Of a DNA stretch of 64,000 nt, positions 14,401-27,408 are shown piece after piece (positions within the stretch are counted from its first letter, which is position 1; each line of letters starts with the position of its first letter). Source of the stretch: Cavenderia fasciculata (taxonomy: Eukaryota; Evosea; Eumycetozoa; Acytosteliales; Cavenderiaceae); NCBI RefSeq assembly GCF_000203815.1, contig NW_004457729.1, forward strand, positions 372,674 to 436,673, written 5' to 3'. Made by a program: the position numbers and the translations under genes. Below the pieces are notes generated by a model. The model was not told the origin of the DNA and did not search any database. It worked only from the letters and a program-made list of their open reading frames with translations.

Positions 14401-15249
14401 CAACGATCTGTAAACCGATTGTACACATCCATTTTGGACTAGTAAAGATATTATTGTCAAGGTGACGTGAAATGTAAAGGAATTCGCTGCGAGTAACATC
14501 ACCATCCATTTGTGCGAGTATTCGACGCTTTAACAAAACTACTAGTAATCCTTTTGCATTCAATTTTAATGGTGACACTTCTTCTTCTTCTTGTATAATT
14601 TCCTCATCTTCTTGTGCATTCTCTTGATGATCTTCTCCATCTACAATTTTCTCTAATTTTGGTTCCAAATCATTCCAACCACCTAATAGTCAATCACCAA
14701 TCAAACAAGATAGTTAGTGTTTTGTTTACTATATATTATACAATGAATAAACAATCATACATACCTCTTGGTATTAAATAATTTGCAAATGATTCAATGA
14801 TACTAAATAAATGTTGCCTAAAACTATCTGTAAGAGTTGAACTGAGCAACTCTATTGTTTCTACTTTGACTGCTTCCAATATTGATGCAGATAATGATTC
14901 AATAAACTCTTTTCCTTTTTTAACTAATAATCTATCAAGTAACTGTACTGATTTCTCTTTAATCTTTTATCAATCAACAAACATGAATGATGAGTAAGTG
15001 TCGTGTGATCTCTCTCTTTCAATTAATACATACAGTTGTAAAAGTACCCTTTACCATTAAATAGAGTAACCATGAAACTACTTTATCTGGTTTAGATATA
15101 GTATGCTCTATGAATTGTTGTTTTGAAGCTGATTTATATTTGCTATTGTTGTTGTTATCTACTCTTTTCATCACATAGCTATTATTTTCTTGTTCTTTAG
15201 CGAGATTGACTACAATCTCTATAAATTTCTCGTCTGGTTGCTCCATCAT
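11472..15249 (-). CDS. Importin-5-like nuclear transport receptor, unit E (intact, very acidic loop)
   Basis: Exons 15034-15249, 14765-14963, 13860-14682, 13435-13795 and 11472-13367 are all open and in phase. The predicted protein is 1,164 residues, the longest in the array. The start is the MMEQPDEKF motif. Most of exon 5 is nearly the same as unit D, for example KLEMFGMVINSVVFPSTLPS and the ESRIYEMVGVLIKHNS helix. It differs in two ways. A long Asp-rich repeat built of DSDQD/DSDKD-like units (about 11545-11760) is inserted near the C-terminus. The protein then stops at SLKSR, about 20 residues before the usual TIPxxTKK tail. HEAT motifs of importin-5 are otherwise complete. Confidence 0.82.
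11545..11760 (-). repeat. Asp/Ser/Gln-rich coding repeat in unit E
   Basis: The minus strand codes for imperfect tandem six-residue units such as DSDQDE, DSDKDK and DSDEDD. They lie between the VNRLFKIV helix and the C-terminal QPKVKQSLFETIQF segment. Unit D has only a shorter acidic stretch in this place, so the repeat probably grew after the two copies separated. The reading frame is kept throughout. Confidence 0.75.
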
Positions 15250-15439
15250 ACAGATACAACTTTATAATTAAAAATTCGTGACCAAAGAAAGATGGTGCAC
15301 TCACTTAATCTCTTGCTGACATAAGCACTTCTTCGAATTAGATATTTTCGATAAAAAAAATTTTTCGTGCACGAAGATAAAGATCGAATTTGTTGATTGA
15401 GATATTTGAGGTGAGATAGATAGTTATCTTTATTTTCTT

Positions 15440-15623
15440 TGATGAATGGAATATTTTATAGTTTGATTGATCAATTGATGATTTAATGAATAGTTAGAGT
15501 AGGTTTGATTGAGTAGTTGTTCTTGGCTGCTTACATACTTTACATATTTGACTTGTCCTAACCAGGATTGAATATATTGAGTTCAATGAGATATCATTGA
15601 TTTTAAACAATCCAGATCTAACA
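15440..15623 (-). mobile_element. Diverged LTR fragment at the 3' end of unit F
   Basis: The right part of this stretch (about 15530-15623) closely matches the last 100 bases of the LTRs at 60705-61052 and 62209-62556, including the GATCTAACA end. Further left the match fades: the AT-rich part shows only scattered similarity, so the left limit is uncertain. No internal region and no clear target duplication are seen. It is best read as an old solo or truncated LTR of a related subfamily. It abuts the point where unit F loses its 3' end. Confidence 0.65.
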
Positions 15624-18600
15624 CCCATATCTAAAGATTTGAAATACTAGTGATTGCATGTTTTGTTGCAAACTGTTTGTGGAGATATTCCGAATGTGGT
15701 TCAGAGGCTAAAGTGTTGAGAGCCAGTACTGCATCGATTGCCCATGGTGAGAACCTATCCTTGCCAAGTTGTGCTGCCAATCCAAGTGCAATTGAGGCAC
15801 GCGCTTTTATATTAAAATCTATGGTCACACACTTGATAATAGATGGTATGAGTTGTGGGAATGAGTCAATCACAAATTGGCCATCGCCATACTTTAGAAA
15901 CTTTGTAATAAAATAGAGTATCCTCATAGTGCACTTGTTTATCATCCAATATTTTGCAAGCCCTGCCCAATTGGTCAAAGGTGATGAGTGGTGTAGTGAT
16001 GGCTCCATTATATTTCATCACACGGCCTATCATATAATAAATGGAACATATCCCTCTGGTGTTTGACCTTTGAAACTCCTCTGGTGTTGAATCTTGAAAG
16101 ATAAATTGGTTGCCTTGGGCTTGTATAAAAATATCTGAAAGTTTGCGTTCAATTACATTTAAAGTGTCCAAGGTTGAATGTATTTGATCCAATGTCATTG
16201 TATCATTTCCGATTACTTTAATCACTTTGGCTCCCATATTGATATAATTTCCCAATAAATTAATTCTAGGAGGGAAGTGGATTGGACAAGAAGAGAGTGA
16301 TAAATTGAGTAACTTGGAAAACATCTCCTTTGTCTTGTCACTACTTGGGCCATATTGAATCTTGTACAGCATCAACAATAAAGGTAAATAATCAATACTA
16401 TATTTTCTGTTATCGTTGTTGTCTGTACTTTTCGCCATGATTAACAATGGAGCTATCAATTTCTGAACAAATGGTGCCAAAGGTTGATAAACTGATTCAT
16501 CATTCCATTTCAATATTTTGTCCAAACTCTTTAGTGTCAACCGAAATGATAAGCGAATTTGATCAGTTAGATGTGTTTCTGAAGATGTCTCTTGTAATAT
16601 ATTGGCAATCATCTTGACAATCATTGGTAAATACACCGAAAATGACTTGCCAATCGCTTCAATAAAATAACTCGATGCTCTTAAAACATCGACGATCCAA
16701 TCGGTTGACCATTGATTCTTTTTGATAAACATCATAAATTGGAACAGGTATCTTGAAAATGTTTGCTTGTCCACGACCAAACTACACATTGCAAATGTCT
16801 TTACTGCCCGACAACATAATAATCTTGATTTATTTGTTGCATGATGTTTTTCCAACAATGCAAATAGAATTGGTATAATAGTTTCAAAATACTAAAATTG
16901 AAAACAAATTAATTTAATTTTAGGAAATATATATATATATATATTGTTGTAAAATTTACTTACAGGTCTTAATCTATTATTTACCAGTTGTATAGTCTTC
17001 ATGAGATAGACAAGTGTTTTTTCAACAACATTTAATTGTGAAGATAAAAGTAATATTTCAAATGATTTACATAATGGTTTTAAAACCAATTCAATAGACT
17101 CGTCTTGTGTCATTGAATCCAGTTTGAATTAAATTGAAACAACAACTTTGAATACGTACATTGTGATTATCACAAATTGATTTTCCAATCACTTGAAATA
17201 TTTCTTGGCGTGATTCAACCATTACTTCTTTAAATTCTCTAGAATACATTTTAGTTAAACAATAGAGTGATGCACATCTAACTCTCATATCTTTATCATC
17301 AGCTAATTTTAATATCAACCTAAAAGAAATTAAATAAAAAAAGGTAAACAACTTTTTTTGAAAAAATAATATAATTACATACTTTAAAATAAATAAAAGT
17401 TGATATTGAGAAATTTCGAGGTATCTATAAAATTTCGGTAAAAGAACCAATGCAGAGTATCTATGTTTCCATGATTGAGAATTAGCAAATAGGTTGAATT
17501 GATTACATACAGGTGTTGGATCAACAAATTCTTCAAATACATGTGCAAATCGATCAAATGCTGAATCTTCTTGCTGAACCACTTCCTGATCATAATCTCG
17601 ATCTCGAAACACGGTATATGTATTCAACAATCCACTGTCCATCTCTTCGCAAAAACCTTTATGGAAATCGATGTCCCTTTCAATCTCGAAACTGTTTTTA
17701 GTCCATTCTTCCAAATTCACATCTTTGACTAGTGTCATCTGCTTGAACAAATAAGAGACGACTATCTCAACGTGACGATCAGTTGGATTGAGAAGGACAA
17801 TGGTCAAAAAAAAATGCAATACATTATTTTTTGTTATTTTGTCACACTGATTTCCATCCAATATCTCTTTCAATGTGTAGACTAGTTGAAGACTGCTTTC
17901 CTTTAGCCAAGACGGAGTATCATTGACAGTGAAATCATCGAGGATATTCACAACTTTTTTGATAAATTCTCCACATGTATCGATTTGTACAAGCATTTTT
18001 AATAGAATGGGCATGTATGATCGATACTGTTCATCTCCCAAATAATAAAAAATATCACAATCGATCATCTCTTTTAACATTTCCATTTTCTCCTTTTTAA
18101 AGTCATACTTTGATAACACTACCATCAAAGCTCTTGTATTTTCTTGTAATGGTGATGATATTGATCTTTCTTCTTCTACACTATTTATCATTGACTCTAA
18201 TGATGGTTCCAATTCATTCCATTTACCTAAATAAATAAACAAAATATTGATCAGTTTTATAGAATCTATTTAGTTAGTGATTAATCATATTATCAAACAA
18301 ACATACATCTAGGTACTAGATAACATGCAATATGTTCAATGATACCAAACAAATGATATCTATAGGTATCTGTGAGGGGTGTATTGAGTAACTTGATTGT
18401 TTCAACCTTTACAATAAGCAATATCTCATCTGACAAATATTCTATATACTCTTCTCCTTCTTCTTGTTTGTTTAATAATCTATAAAGTAACTGTACTGAT
18501 TTCTCTTTAATCTTTGATAAACAATTTGACTAGTATTATTAGCACATTTCGATGTGATGTTGTTTAACTATTATAATATAATATACATACAGTTGGATAA

Positions 18601-18761
18601 ATACCGTTTATCATTAAATAGAGTAACCATGATACTACTGTTTCTTCAGGTTTAGATAAAGAATACTCTTTGAAGAGTTGTTTAGTCTTTTGTTTCTGTT
18701 GATGATCTTTATTTGCTAAAATAACTATTATCTCTGTAAATTCTTCTGATGGTTGTTGCAT
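15624..18761 (-). pseudogene. Importin-5-like HEAT protein, unit F, broken and cut by an LTR
   Basis: Exons are 18591-18761, 18307-18511, 17383-18226, 16964-17319 and 15624-16891. The start at 18761 is MQQPSEEF. Exons 1 to 3 are open. Exon 4 changes frame near 17105, after FNLIQTG. Exon 5 changes frame near 15930. Exon 5 then loses homology in the SSIGKIIRY helix, just before the LTR end at 15623. The last 150 or so codons, from that helix to the C-terminus, are absent; only the LTR and AT-rich DNA lie between here and unit E. Intron 3 (17320-17382) is 63 nt, a multiple of three, and has no stop, so its retention would keep the frame. Confidence 0.8.
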
Positions 18762-18901
18762 CTTTGTTGTATCTTTAGAAAATGAATACAAAAGTCATTC
18801 ATACAAAAATTTTATGATCAATGAAGATGAATTTTTTGATTTTTTTTTAAGACCCATTTTTATAAGTTCAACCTAGTAATAGGGATCAGTATTCTTTATG
18901 T

Positions 18902-21900
18902 TTAAATTGAGTCATTCTTTATGATAATTGATAGTGATTTCTTTGTATCTGATGGAATAGTGTCCCAATTTGTTTGTATTGATTTTTTGATAAATGACGA
19001 TGCAAGAGAGAGTAACTCGTTTGTATAATATTTTGGCAGACGCTTTTTGAAACAATCGATGATTTGATAAAGTTTGATAGAGTGTTGGTATTGTTGGCCT
19101 AGACATTCATTAGGGTAGAGACAGAGAATGGAGTAAAGGTTTTTAATGACATTGCAAATCAATTTCAAGGGAATATGGTGCTGTGAATTTGAGATGATAG
19201 GGAGGTGGTTCAACCATTTTGGAATGATGATACTAGCATTACTGGAGACATGTGGTACATATCTGATGATTTTACCAATACTAGATATGACATGTTGCTT
19301 GACTTTCTTTGAGTGTGCGACAGATATGATGATGTCAAGTGCATGCAAAGCATGCTTTGCCCATGGTGAGAACCTATACTTGGCCAGTTGAGCTGCTGCA
19401 CCCAGTGCTATCGAAGCGTTCAATCTTACCATTCTATTATTTTGGTGTTCTAGACACTCGATAATAGTTGGTATGATCTGTGGGAATGTGTTGATGGCCA
19501 ACCCACCACCAAAAGTACAATACTGAGTCAACAAGTATAGTATACAACCTTTGACGTCATCATTGTCATCATCATCATCATCATCGCCCTCTTCTCCATC
19601 ATTAGCATTCTCCTCATTGACGTCAATATTACGTAGTTTCTTGCAAATCTTTTCCAAGAGTTCAGAGGTGATGAAAGGTGTCGCGATGGAGCCGTTGTGT
19701 GCGATCATCACTCCGACCGTGGTGCAGATTCGCGACTCCACAATAGCTATTGTTTGGAGCATATCATCTGGATCCTCTTCTTCATCTTGCATTAATTCCT
19801 CTGACATGTTTTTTAGTTTTGTTTCAAGCTTGTAAAATAAATCCATCACTGACTCGACTTGATTAAATGTCATTGTATCGGCCCCTATCCCGCGGATGAG
19901 ATAAGCTCCAATTTCGATGCGATTCTTCATGACATGTAGACTGGTATCGTGTATACATGAAATGAATTCAGACTCTAGTATCTTGGTAAACATCTCTTCG
20001 CTACGATCACCAAAGTGCAGCTCGACAAGTGTCATGCATCTAGATAAAATTCGAAGAGATATAGATTGAATTTCCGAGTTGTCTGTGTACAATGTCAATT
20101 TGCACAGTAAGCCGATAAAATGATGAGCATACGGCGCCAAATGGTCATACATTGTATTTTGAAGCGAGTCCACCATTAAGTTGTCCAAACCATCAAGTGT
20201 TGCAACTATTCTCTTTTCATACTTTTGTATTGATGATGGGTGCTGGTCGAGTAGATTTATAATCATCTTAATGATCATTGGTAGATACAATGAAAAAGAA
20301 TGACGAACCACATAAATAAAATCGCTACATTCTCTGATAGCATCTATGATCAAAGAATCCAGCGACTTTTCATTCTTTTTGATAAACATCATAAACTTGT
20401 ATAAATCTCTTGTAAATAACAGCTTCCTGTCTATCGCCATACCACAATATGAAAATGCCTTGATCGCAAGACCACACAATTCTCTTGACTCTTTATTTGA
20501 ATGATGTTTCGCCAACAATGTAAATAGAATTGAAACAATATTTCTATAATACTTAGATGGATTTAGTAAATAAATGAATTTTACCCAGTTGACTTCAATA
20601 TGAATACTTACAGGTCTAAATTTTTTCTGGGCAATATTTATAACCAACCTAAGTGATTCTAACGCACTTTCGACAACAAATAGTTTTGGTGACTCAAGTA
20701 ATAATACAAATGAATTAAATAATCCTTTTAAATTATTATCACCAAACATTTCTAGTACTGATGAAAACATTGATTCTATCATTGATTCTAGCAAAATACA
20801 ACAACAATTTTGAATTCGTTCATTTGGATCATCATGATGAATTGATTTGATAATGAATTGGAATATTTCTTTTCTAAACGAAATTGTAAATTTTGTAAAT
20901 TCCTTTGTTAATCCAATTAAAAATTGTAATATTGCCCATCTAACCTTGATATTTTCATCATCTACTAATTTAATACTGACCTAAATATAATAACAAATCA
21001 TTAATTATTATTAATATTTGTAAAAGAATCATTTTTTTTAAACCTACTTTATAATAGTTGGAAAATTTTCATCTTTATAAAAGCCACTATATCGATGTAA
21101 GCTCATAATAGCTGCATATCTTTGTTTCCATTGCTGAGAGTTTAAAAAAATGTTGAATTGTTTTAAAGTAGGGACCATTCTGCGTTCATTGAGATGATAG
21201 AAATCCTCAAAACTTTCAACAGCCGCATCATCTTGATCATCTTTGGGGTATTCTTGATCATTCCAAGTCTTGATAGAATCTTTTCGACGAGTCCATTCTT
21301 CAAATGATATATCCTTTACTTGAGCTAGCCACTCATACAAATGGGTGACTAATATTTCAATGTGGGTATCGGTAAACTCGTCGGGATTCATCTCGGCCAT
21401 CACCAACAAATATTTTATCATGTTGGTTTTAGTGATTCTATCTGTCAAACCCTCCTTTGGACGATTTCTATTGTCCAACACCTTGATAATCGTGTCAATG
21501 ATTTGTTGAGCTATTCTTTCCATCCAAAATTTTGGTTCTAATTCATCCCAACCACCTATGCAATCATCAATCAAACAAGTTAGTTTTGTTTATTAATCTA
21601 TTACATGTATAATCATACATACCTGTAGGTATTAAATAATTTGCAAAAATTCAATGATACTAAACAAATGTTGTCTATAACTATCTGTATGATTTGTCTT
21701 TAACAACTCGATTGTTTCTGCTTTGACTGCATTCACAATCTCTTTTGACATTGATTCTATCAACTCTTTTCCTTTTTTAATCAATAATCTATCAAATAAT
21801 TGTATTGCTTTCTCTTTAATCTTTTTATATATTGATCAAGAAATAGTCAGATTAAATTCATGAAGATCTTATAATATTATGCTACATACAGTTGGGTAAG

Positions 21901-22087
21901 TACCCTTTACCATTAAAAAGAGTAACCATGATACTACTTTATCTGGTTTTGATATAGTATACTCTTTAAAGAGTTGTTTGTCTTTTGATTTATATTTGTT
22001 ATTATTATTCTTTATTTGTTTCTGTTTATCTTCTTCTTTAGCAAGAATGACTATAATCTCTATAAAATTATCATCAGGTTGCTCCAT
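18902..22087 (-). pseudogene. Importin-5-like HEAT protein, unit G, 5' half damaged
   Basis: Exons are 21890-22087, 21623-21820, 21048-21555, 20612-20980 and 18902-20551. Exon 2 lacks one base in the IIESFANYL helix (near 21640), which brings a stop. Exon 3 is only 508 nt against about 850 in relatives: the segment from the acidic loop to the conserved WM-motif is deleted in frame, joining ELEPKF to WMERIAQQ. Exon 4 lacks one base near its 5' end. Exon 5 in contrast is fully open for 550 codons, with an acidic loop (about 19550-19620) and the normal C-terminus. Intron 4 (20552-20611) has no stop and a length divisible by three. A product made only of the C-terminal half would be possible if transcription or translation began internally. 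Confidence 0.78.
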
Positions 22088-22312
22088 CACAGTAGTAGAT
22101 ATACAAAGATAATGAGATTATATGTATACTACTGATTAATACTATCTCTCACATTTTGAGAGGTATGGTCGAAGAAAAAAGTAAATAAAGGTGGATCGAT
22201 TTTTTTGTATTTCATTTTATTTATTTCTTTGTATTGTATTTCTTTTTATTATTTATTGATTGATTATTATTTTTTTTTTTTATTTATTTATTTATTATTA
22301 TTATTTGTGATT
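22088..22312. other. Spacer between the surface-protein gene and unit G
   Basis: This is AT-rich DNA between two genes on the same strand. It contains T-rich runs and TTTA repeats near the 3' end of the surface-protein gene. No RNA gene, promoter motif or family remnant was recognised. Confidence 0.6.
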
Positions 22313-25300
22313 TTATTCTTTACTCATTGCTTGACTAACTCTTTTCATTTTTTGATCCATTTTCTTTTTTGATATGTTTGTTTTTCTTTTGTGGACAGTG
22401 TACATGACTGCACCCACTGCAACAGCACCGGCAACGATACATCCGGCTACAATACCTGCTATTTGTCCAGTTGACAAACCATCACTACTACTTTTACCCT
22501 TGCAAGTAGCATCACTATTATCTCCATCTACATTGATCAAATGAGCAAAGTTTGGATCAAGTTTAGCCATTTGATTGTAATATGGAAGATTCATTCCAAT
22601 ATAATTGGTAGTGTATGATGGTGTTGATGAAGTATTTGTATTTGTATATGTATTGTTGCTACTACTACTACTATTATTATTATCGGTATCGATAAAATCG
22701 GTAACAAGTTGATTACTAATAGTTGTAACTCTGTCATCTATTATACCTCTTTTAATAAATTGACCCCATAATGTCTTTTCATCGATATTTAATTTCATCC
22801 ATTCAACATCTTGTGAATCACCAAACCCATACTCTTTGGACGAACATTCAGCGTCATACTCTGCTTCAACCGATGTTTTGAGTACTACTTGCAAAGTGTT
22901 GAGAATGGAACTGAATGGATAGGCAGACAATGCAATCGATATCTTGGTGCTAGTAGCTGGGATCTTGATGGTTTGATTGGCAAATTCTACGCTACTGTCT
23001 ACTGAAAACCACTCGACTGTTACATTGACCATGGTATCAGTGTCTTGTAATGTGGTGTTGTAGTTTAACAAGAGTGAATTGTTGTTGGCAATATCAGGTG
23101 TTGAAACGACAAGTGTCCATTGTTTTGGTCTGTACTCTTTGACAATTTGTCCGTCCAAGGTGAGTTCACGAACTCCGACAACTGCAATGACCGAACGAAT
23201 GACAGCTTGACTGCTATTACCGTCCTTTACAACAATATCAATGATGGGAGCGGTATTGTTGTAGGTTGGTTCATCGACATTGATAACTGTCGATTCGCAA
23301 TAGAATCCTGACCACCCAGCTTTGCATTGACAACCGTCAAATGTACACTGTCCATTGGCAGAGCAGTTGACAGACGATGTTGATGACGGTGAACAAGGTG
23401 TTGGTTTTGGAACGAATATCAATGGAGCTGCGAGTTGAATTGGCATGATATCGATCGAATGATTATGAGCAAATCTTTGTAAATTGACGGTAGCAAGACG
23501 ACCAGGAACAGCCAATCTTGGATCATACTGCATGTAAACCAAAACATGATGAGCCATTGTAATGTTGTGAGCGTAGGCAGTACCGTTACCATAGTCAATC
23601 GTACCAATCAGTTGCTGGGGATTATCGCCAAACCCTCTACCACGAATGGTAATGATTTCATCGTTGGGTGATGCGACAATCGTGTTTGGATAGCTGTAGA
23701 GATTGGTGACGCCAAAGATGGAGGGTATCTCTGTCGAATAAGTGACAGTAATATTCGAGTCATAACCTGCAGCCTTGAGTTGAAGCATAGAGTAACCACC
23801 CAAATTATCATACTTGTCACGCAATCCATAGACAGACACCATAATCATACCATCATTGGTACCAAATCCAAATGGAAGTGTTACACTATACCCAAATGAT
23901 GGTGATGTATTGGCGTAGTCGGTTGGTTCTACGATCAATGAGTTTCCAAAATTGTCCAACAAATAAATGGTTGGGTATCCGACCAAACCAATTCCCGCCC
24001 CATCAGTTGCAGTTAAATTAAATATAACCTCTCTATCATTTGATCCTACATCAACAGTTGTTCTTGATATATTAAATGATGTTAAAATTGGTGCTTTAAC
24101 ATCAGTAACAGTTGCTTAAAATTAAAAAATTAAAATGATTAATTAGAATTTAATTTAAATTTTATATTTCTATTCTACTTACGACTACAAACTACAGTTG
24201 TTGTTGGAATTGGAGAACTGAATAAATGGAATGGACTAAATTGAGGTTGAACACCTGATGTAATTTCTTGCAAGTATCTTGAATCCCATTCACCATTGTC
24301 ATATAAAATAATCTTTCCAATGGACAGAACCTGTGTTTTACAAGCATTTGTATCAATGGGAATAGTGAATTGATAGACACCAGTTTTATCGTCACCAGAA
24401 ACTCTAGTATCTTGATTAAATTGGAATGTGTATGGTACGGGACTAATACTAGAACGAACTTGTATTGTACCATTCTTTAATCCATTAATTGGATCATACA
24501 CTGTAAATGAAAAAACTATTTTACCCAGTGTTGGTTGAGTTGGAATATTAAAAACTGTAAAATATGGTGGTAAATGATCCATTGCTAAAATTAAATAAAA
24601 AAATAAAATTAATTAATATTATTATTCATTATTCATTATTAAATTACAACTTACAATTTTTAGAATTAATAATTAAACTTGCTTGAGAACCAAATCTTTG
24701 AATTAATAATGATTGAACTCCTTGAGTATAGAATGAACCAAAAGTATACTCGACAGTTATATTATTGGTGTATTGTGGAATCATGACATCACATCTAAAG
24801 AGTTTGTCAATGGGATGGTAGTAGGCTTTGGCTGTAACTGTCAAAATTCTTTGGGTAGAGGAAAACGTTGAAAGAAGGAATGTACAATCAGCAGCTGGAT
24901 TCTTATTGAATACACCTTGATCATTTGTTGTTAGGTTAAACAACAATGATACTGGAACTGGTCCATAAGTAGTATCAACTTGATTTGGAATAAATTGTAT
25001 AAATGTTATATTATCAGCTCCAAATTCATCTAAAATAAAAAAAAGAAAAAAAAGATTAATATTTATATATATTTATATATACATATATTTATATATATAT
25101 ATATATAATTACATACGATCATAAAATATTGAACTGTTTGGAAGAAGATTCATATTTCCATCATAAGCTCGAAGAAAAGGTTTAAATTCATTATTGGCAC
25201 CATCATAAATTGCAAGTTCGGTTGTTGGCAATGAACCAGAGGTAGGAATTGGTGGAGCTTCAAATACAAATGTACCAAGTGTGGGAACACCATTGGCAAG

Positions 25301-27141
25301 AGTCGATATCCCATATTTCTGGTTCATAAAAACAATAGTATTCACTCCAGTAATATCATCTGATAACTTTAAAGTAATAATAAAGTTTCTACCTGTTTTA
25401 AAATAATCTACTCCCAATATTTTTGGTACAACAACATCTAAATAAAAAATAAATAAAAAATTAATTTTTAATATTAATATTTAAAATTAAGTATTTTTAA
25501 TAATACTTTACCAACAGTTGTACCAGTTTTAACAACTGATCTAGGAACAGCAATATATTGAACTACACTGAGTTGAATGGTTCTCAAAGTTGAAATGACA
25601 GGCAATGTATACTTTCTAGAGGTTGGTCCTTCTAAGCTATACCCAAATGGAGCTGGGATGTCATATTTGATATTTAAACTAAAGTCTGTTATAAAATAGA
25701 TTGGATAGGCCATATCACTAAAGGTATAGGTTATTTCATTTGGATCACCAGAAACAAATGATGGCAAAGTTAAAGTTGCAGTTGCTAACAAATATTAAAG
25801 AAAGAATGAATGATAGATTAGTTTTTTTTTGTTTTAATTATTTTCTTTTTTTTTTTTTTTTACTTTACGATTTTGAGATGTAACACTAAAACTAGTACTC
25901 ATCAATGGTGCAAATTGAGTAGAGGATGTAGAATTGATAATATAATAGGTTCGAGATACTGTACTCAATGATAGAGAGGCGTATAACATTCCATCATCGA
26001 CGTTGCCTTGGACTGGTAAGAGGGCTGTACTTGGAGTACCAGTGCCATAAGAGAGAAAACCCAATCGGGGTGATCCTTTGACGGTCATATTGATGGTCGA
26101 CACGTATGGGCTATAGTAGTAAGAATTGACGGTATGGCTATAGGTCGATGCAGGCGACTGATAAATGGCACGCGTAACATAATTGATTGGTCCTTCTGTA
26201 AAAGTCGGTGGAATGGCAAATGTCACACCGGTTGCATTTAAATCAGTGTAAATCTTTACAGTCAATGGTTCAGTATATCCAGTAAGATAACTAGTTGATG
26301 TAGCAATAGTTACAACAACTCTTTCAATTGTTTGTAATACTTGAACTAAAAAAAAAAAAAAAAGAGATAAAAGAAAAAAAATTAGAATCTATTATTCAAA
26401 AGAGTAAACATATATAGTTTTATACTTACTACCACAAGTAAAAGGAACTTGAGCAGTCGATGGTGGTATTGATAATTGACAAATATAAGTCATTGAAGTA
26501 ATAAAAGGGATGGCTTGGAGTTCGAACCTTCTAATTAGATTATTAGAGTAGGTATAGATGGAAGAGTTGGAGCTAGGAGGAATCAACTCGACATTGGCAA
26601 GATCTTGACAGTTGTAGGCAGGAAACTCATAGTCGAATGCATCACCACCGGTATTGGTTATACGAAATGTGAGAGGGGGATAATCACCGACTCGGTAGGT
26701 CAACTTTGAATCCCAGATCTTTCGAAGACCATCAAACGATTGGAAAGTTGAAAAGACGGCCGATGCTGCAAACGTTGTATTCACCAACACAATACTACCA
26801 AAGTTGGTGTCACTATCAACCGACACTAAATAACTATTATCACACAGATTAACATTATTCACAGTGTCTCTTGAATATCTATAATTCCTTGATTGTATCT
26901 TTAATACATTTAAACTACTTTGACAAACTAACAAACATTAAAAATAAAAAAAGTTATATATATGTATAAGATAAATAAATAAACAAATAAATATTAGTAA
27001 CAATGAACGTCATCGCGCACAATCATGATGGTCACACTCCCTCTTTTTTCTTTTTTTTTATCTTTTTAAATTTAATTTGTTTTTTATATTACCTCCGAAA
27101 AAGAGTAAGAACAAAAGTAGTAGCTTGTTAAAAAGTAACAT
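22313..27141 (-). CDS. ComC-like EGF/IPT surface protein, single-pass membrane
   Basis: Eight exons are 27093-27141, 26430-26927, 25869-26345, 25512-25784, 25117-25437, 24655-25029, 24183-24584 and 22313-24114. All seven introns are phase 1 and the sum is exactly in frame (1,398 residues). The first exon codes for a signal peptide, MLLFNKLLLLFLLFFGG. The middle consists of beta-rich repeats, one or two per exon. An IPT/TIG-like domain follows (around 23620-23700, motif ITIRGRGFGDNPQQ), then one EGF domain (about 23290-23400) with NGQCTFDGCQCKAGWSGFYCE-like spacing. Near the C-terminus an Asn/Ser-rich stalk precedes a membrane helix, IAGIVAGCIVAGAVAVGAV, and a short basic tail. Dictyostelids have large families of such proteins (ComC and Tgr relatives) in adhesion and signalling. 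The exact role is unknown. Confidence 0.85.
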
Positions 27142-27408
27142 TTTTTAAGGTACTTTTCTGATGATTGATTGTTTAAAAGATGACAACATGTATTGGAATA
27201 AATTTTATCACAATACCAGCATCGTCTTTTACAGTACCACCTGATCGTCGTTCAAACTCCAACATAGTACGATAAAAATTAAAAAAAAACAACTTTCTTT
27301 CTAAATATCTATAGATTTTTAGATAAAAATCAAACCGGTTCCATCAAAAGCAAGCGAACCTACCGATCTCTGGTGGGTTTACAAACCCTCGACCCGGCTT
27401 TTAGTTTT
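27142..27408. promoter_or_regulatory. Upstream region of the ComC-like gene
   Basis: This 267-bp gap separates the 3' end of the PQ-loop gene from the start of the ComC-like gene, so any promoter of the latter should lie here. The visible feature is an inverted repeat, GGGTTTACAAACCC, at 27375-27388, in a locally GC-richer patch (27330-27405) that stands out from the AT-rich surroundings. G-rich boxes are known in dictyostelid developmental promoters, but this one does not clearly match a known factor site. Confidence 0.35.

Noticed and set aside
27375-27388. Inverted repeat GGGTTTACAAACCC as a transcription terminator
   Set aside because: Hairpin terminators are a bacterial feature; here a binding site or chance is more likely.
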